DNA of 15,247 nt, taken from positions 1 through 15,247 of the forward strand of contig JAOUJX010000051.1 in NCBI GenBank assembly GCA_029882955.1. Direction: 5' to 3'. This DNA is from Gammaproteobacteria bacterium (GTDB taxonomy: Bacteria > Pseudomonadota > Gammaproteobacteria > GCA-001735895). The notes under the pieces are model-generated. The model was not told the origin of the DNA and searched no databases. It saw only the letters and a program-made list of their open reading frames with translations. A program made the translations under genes and the position numbers. Of the stretch, positions 15,021-15,247 are shown piece after piece. Position 1 is the stretch's first letter. Each line of letters starts with the position of its first letter.

Positions 15021-15032
15021 CTTTTGCAAAAG
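15021..15032. promoter_or_regulatory. 12-bp perfect palindrome upstream of the operon promoter
   Basis: CTTTTGCAAAAG is a perfect palindrome about 37 bases upstream of the candidate -35 element. The size and position fit a binding site for a dimeric regulator, but I do not recognise the regulator and none is encoded nearby. Confidence 0.3.
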
Positions 15033-15088
15033 ACTGGCGATGGATAGAAATCAGGGTAGGAGTTTCACCGTTTCTGAATTATGACTGG

Positions 15089-15122
15089 ATATCGGGGGGT
15101 ATATCGGGGGACAATATCGGGG
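15089..15122. repeat. Three tandem ATATCGGGG units
   Basis: ATATCGGGG begins at 15089, 15101 and 15114, so the periods are 12 and 13 bases. The second and third units are joined by GACA. This resembles the short 'TCGGGGGACA' direct repeats seen beside RAYT transposase genes, as I recall. No transposase is present within the window at this end. Confidence 0.6.
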
Positions 15123-15161
15123 AAACCTCACTACCCCAATGGCACTTACTTAAGCACTAAA

Positions 15162-15247
15162 ATGGCCGCCCGTCGTACCGGACTCCGATCCGGTACCCAT
15201 TACAAAGAGGCTCCAGAGCTTACAGTAAACATGCTTCAATGGATTCC
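15162..15247 (+). CDS. Possible start of a gene running off the right edge (uncertain)
   Basis: From ATG 15162 a frame (MAARRTGLRSGTHYKEAPEL and on) stays open to the window edge, 28 codons. It has no Shine-Dalgarno. The opposite strand is also open in one frame from the edge to a stop near 15153. A hairpin lies inside it: GTACCGGA at 15175-15182 and TCCGGTAC at 15189-15196, with a CTCCGA loop. The segment could therefore be repeat-derived rather than coding, and I recognise no family. Confidence 0.2.
   Translation, partial: MAARRTGLRSGTHYKEAPELTVNMLQWI
15175..15196. repeat. 8-bp perfect inverted repeat near the right edge
   Basis: GTACCGGA (15175-15182), a 6-base loop CTCCGA and TCCGGTAC (15189-15196) form a strong GC-rich hairpin. 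It lies 53 bases after the ATATCGGGG repeats. No T-run follows on either strand, so it is not a standard terminator. It may belong to a REP-like or recombination element. Confidence 0.6.

Noticed and set aside
15089..15122. CRISPR-like repeat array
   Set aside because: The units are only nine bases with 3-4-base spacers, far too short for a CRISPR array, and no cas gene is present.

Overview
The window looks like a chromosomal segment of an aerobic or microaerobic, probably marine, gammaproteobacterium. The evidence is indirect: a periplasmic diheme cytochrome c peroxidase, an Lnb-N/DUF4105 protein with an outer-membrane-barrel-like C-terminus, a DUF3015 gene, good Shine-Dalgarno sites, and remnants that resemble RAYT (REP-associated tyrosine transposase) elements. 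I cannot name the genus. The left 7 kb is visibly AT-richer, with larger gaps and small or decayed genes. The right 7 kb is a compact, GC-richer operon.

Left part (1-4.3 kb). The N-terminal part of a rhomboid protease runs off the left edge on the minus strand. Then come, all on the minus strand, a small secreted or lipoprotein-like hypothetical protein, a 656-residue Lnb-N/DUF4105 envelope protein, and a DUF3015 gene. The DUF3015 gene is split by a 9-base poly-G tract; one G fewer would restore a single 304-residue secreted protein. This is either a pseudogene, a phase-variable gene or a sequencing error.

Middle part (4.3-8 kb). A minus-strand diheme cytochrome c peroxidase and a plus-strand conserved periplasmic protein of unknown function diverge from a 392-bp shared upstream region. 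After the plus-strand gene's terminator the region becomes accessory in character. It holds a 57-residue one-helix membrane protein, a possible 27-residue membrane peptide, the N-terminal stub of a RAYT transposase, and an intact VRR-NUC nuclease-fold protein.

Right part (8-15.2 kb). One minus-strand operon encodes a complete family-5 peptide ABC importer: binding protein, two permeases and two ATPases. It ends with a cytoplasmic M81 (MlrC-like) metallopeptidase. Three junctions are overlapping or nearly so, which supports co-transcription. The likely job is uptake of a peptide or peptide-like amide, followed by cytoplasmic hydrolysis by the M81 enzyme. A perfect 12-bp hairpin sits in the first codons of the first permease, just after the binding-protein gene. 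It resembles a REP-type element and may set the ratio of binding protein to permease. Upstream of the operon lie a candidate promoter, a 12-bp palindrome, three ATATCGGGG repeats and a hairpin at the right edge.

I see no rRNA, tRNA or CRISPR array. I found no clear new multi-gene system. The most unusual items are the poly-G interrupted DUF3015 gene beside the Lnb-like gene, the intragenic hairpin in the transporter operon, and the M81-importer pairing.
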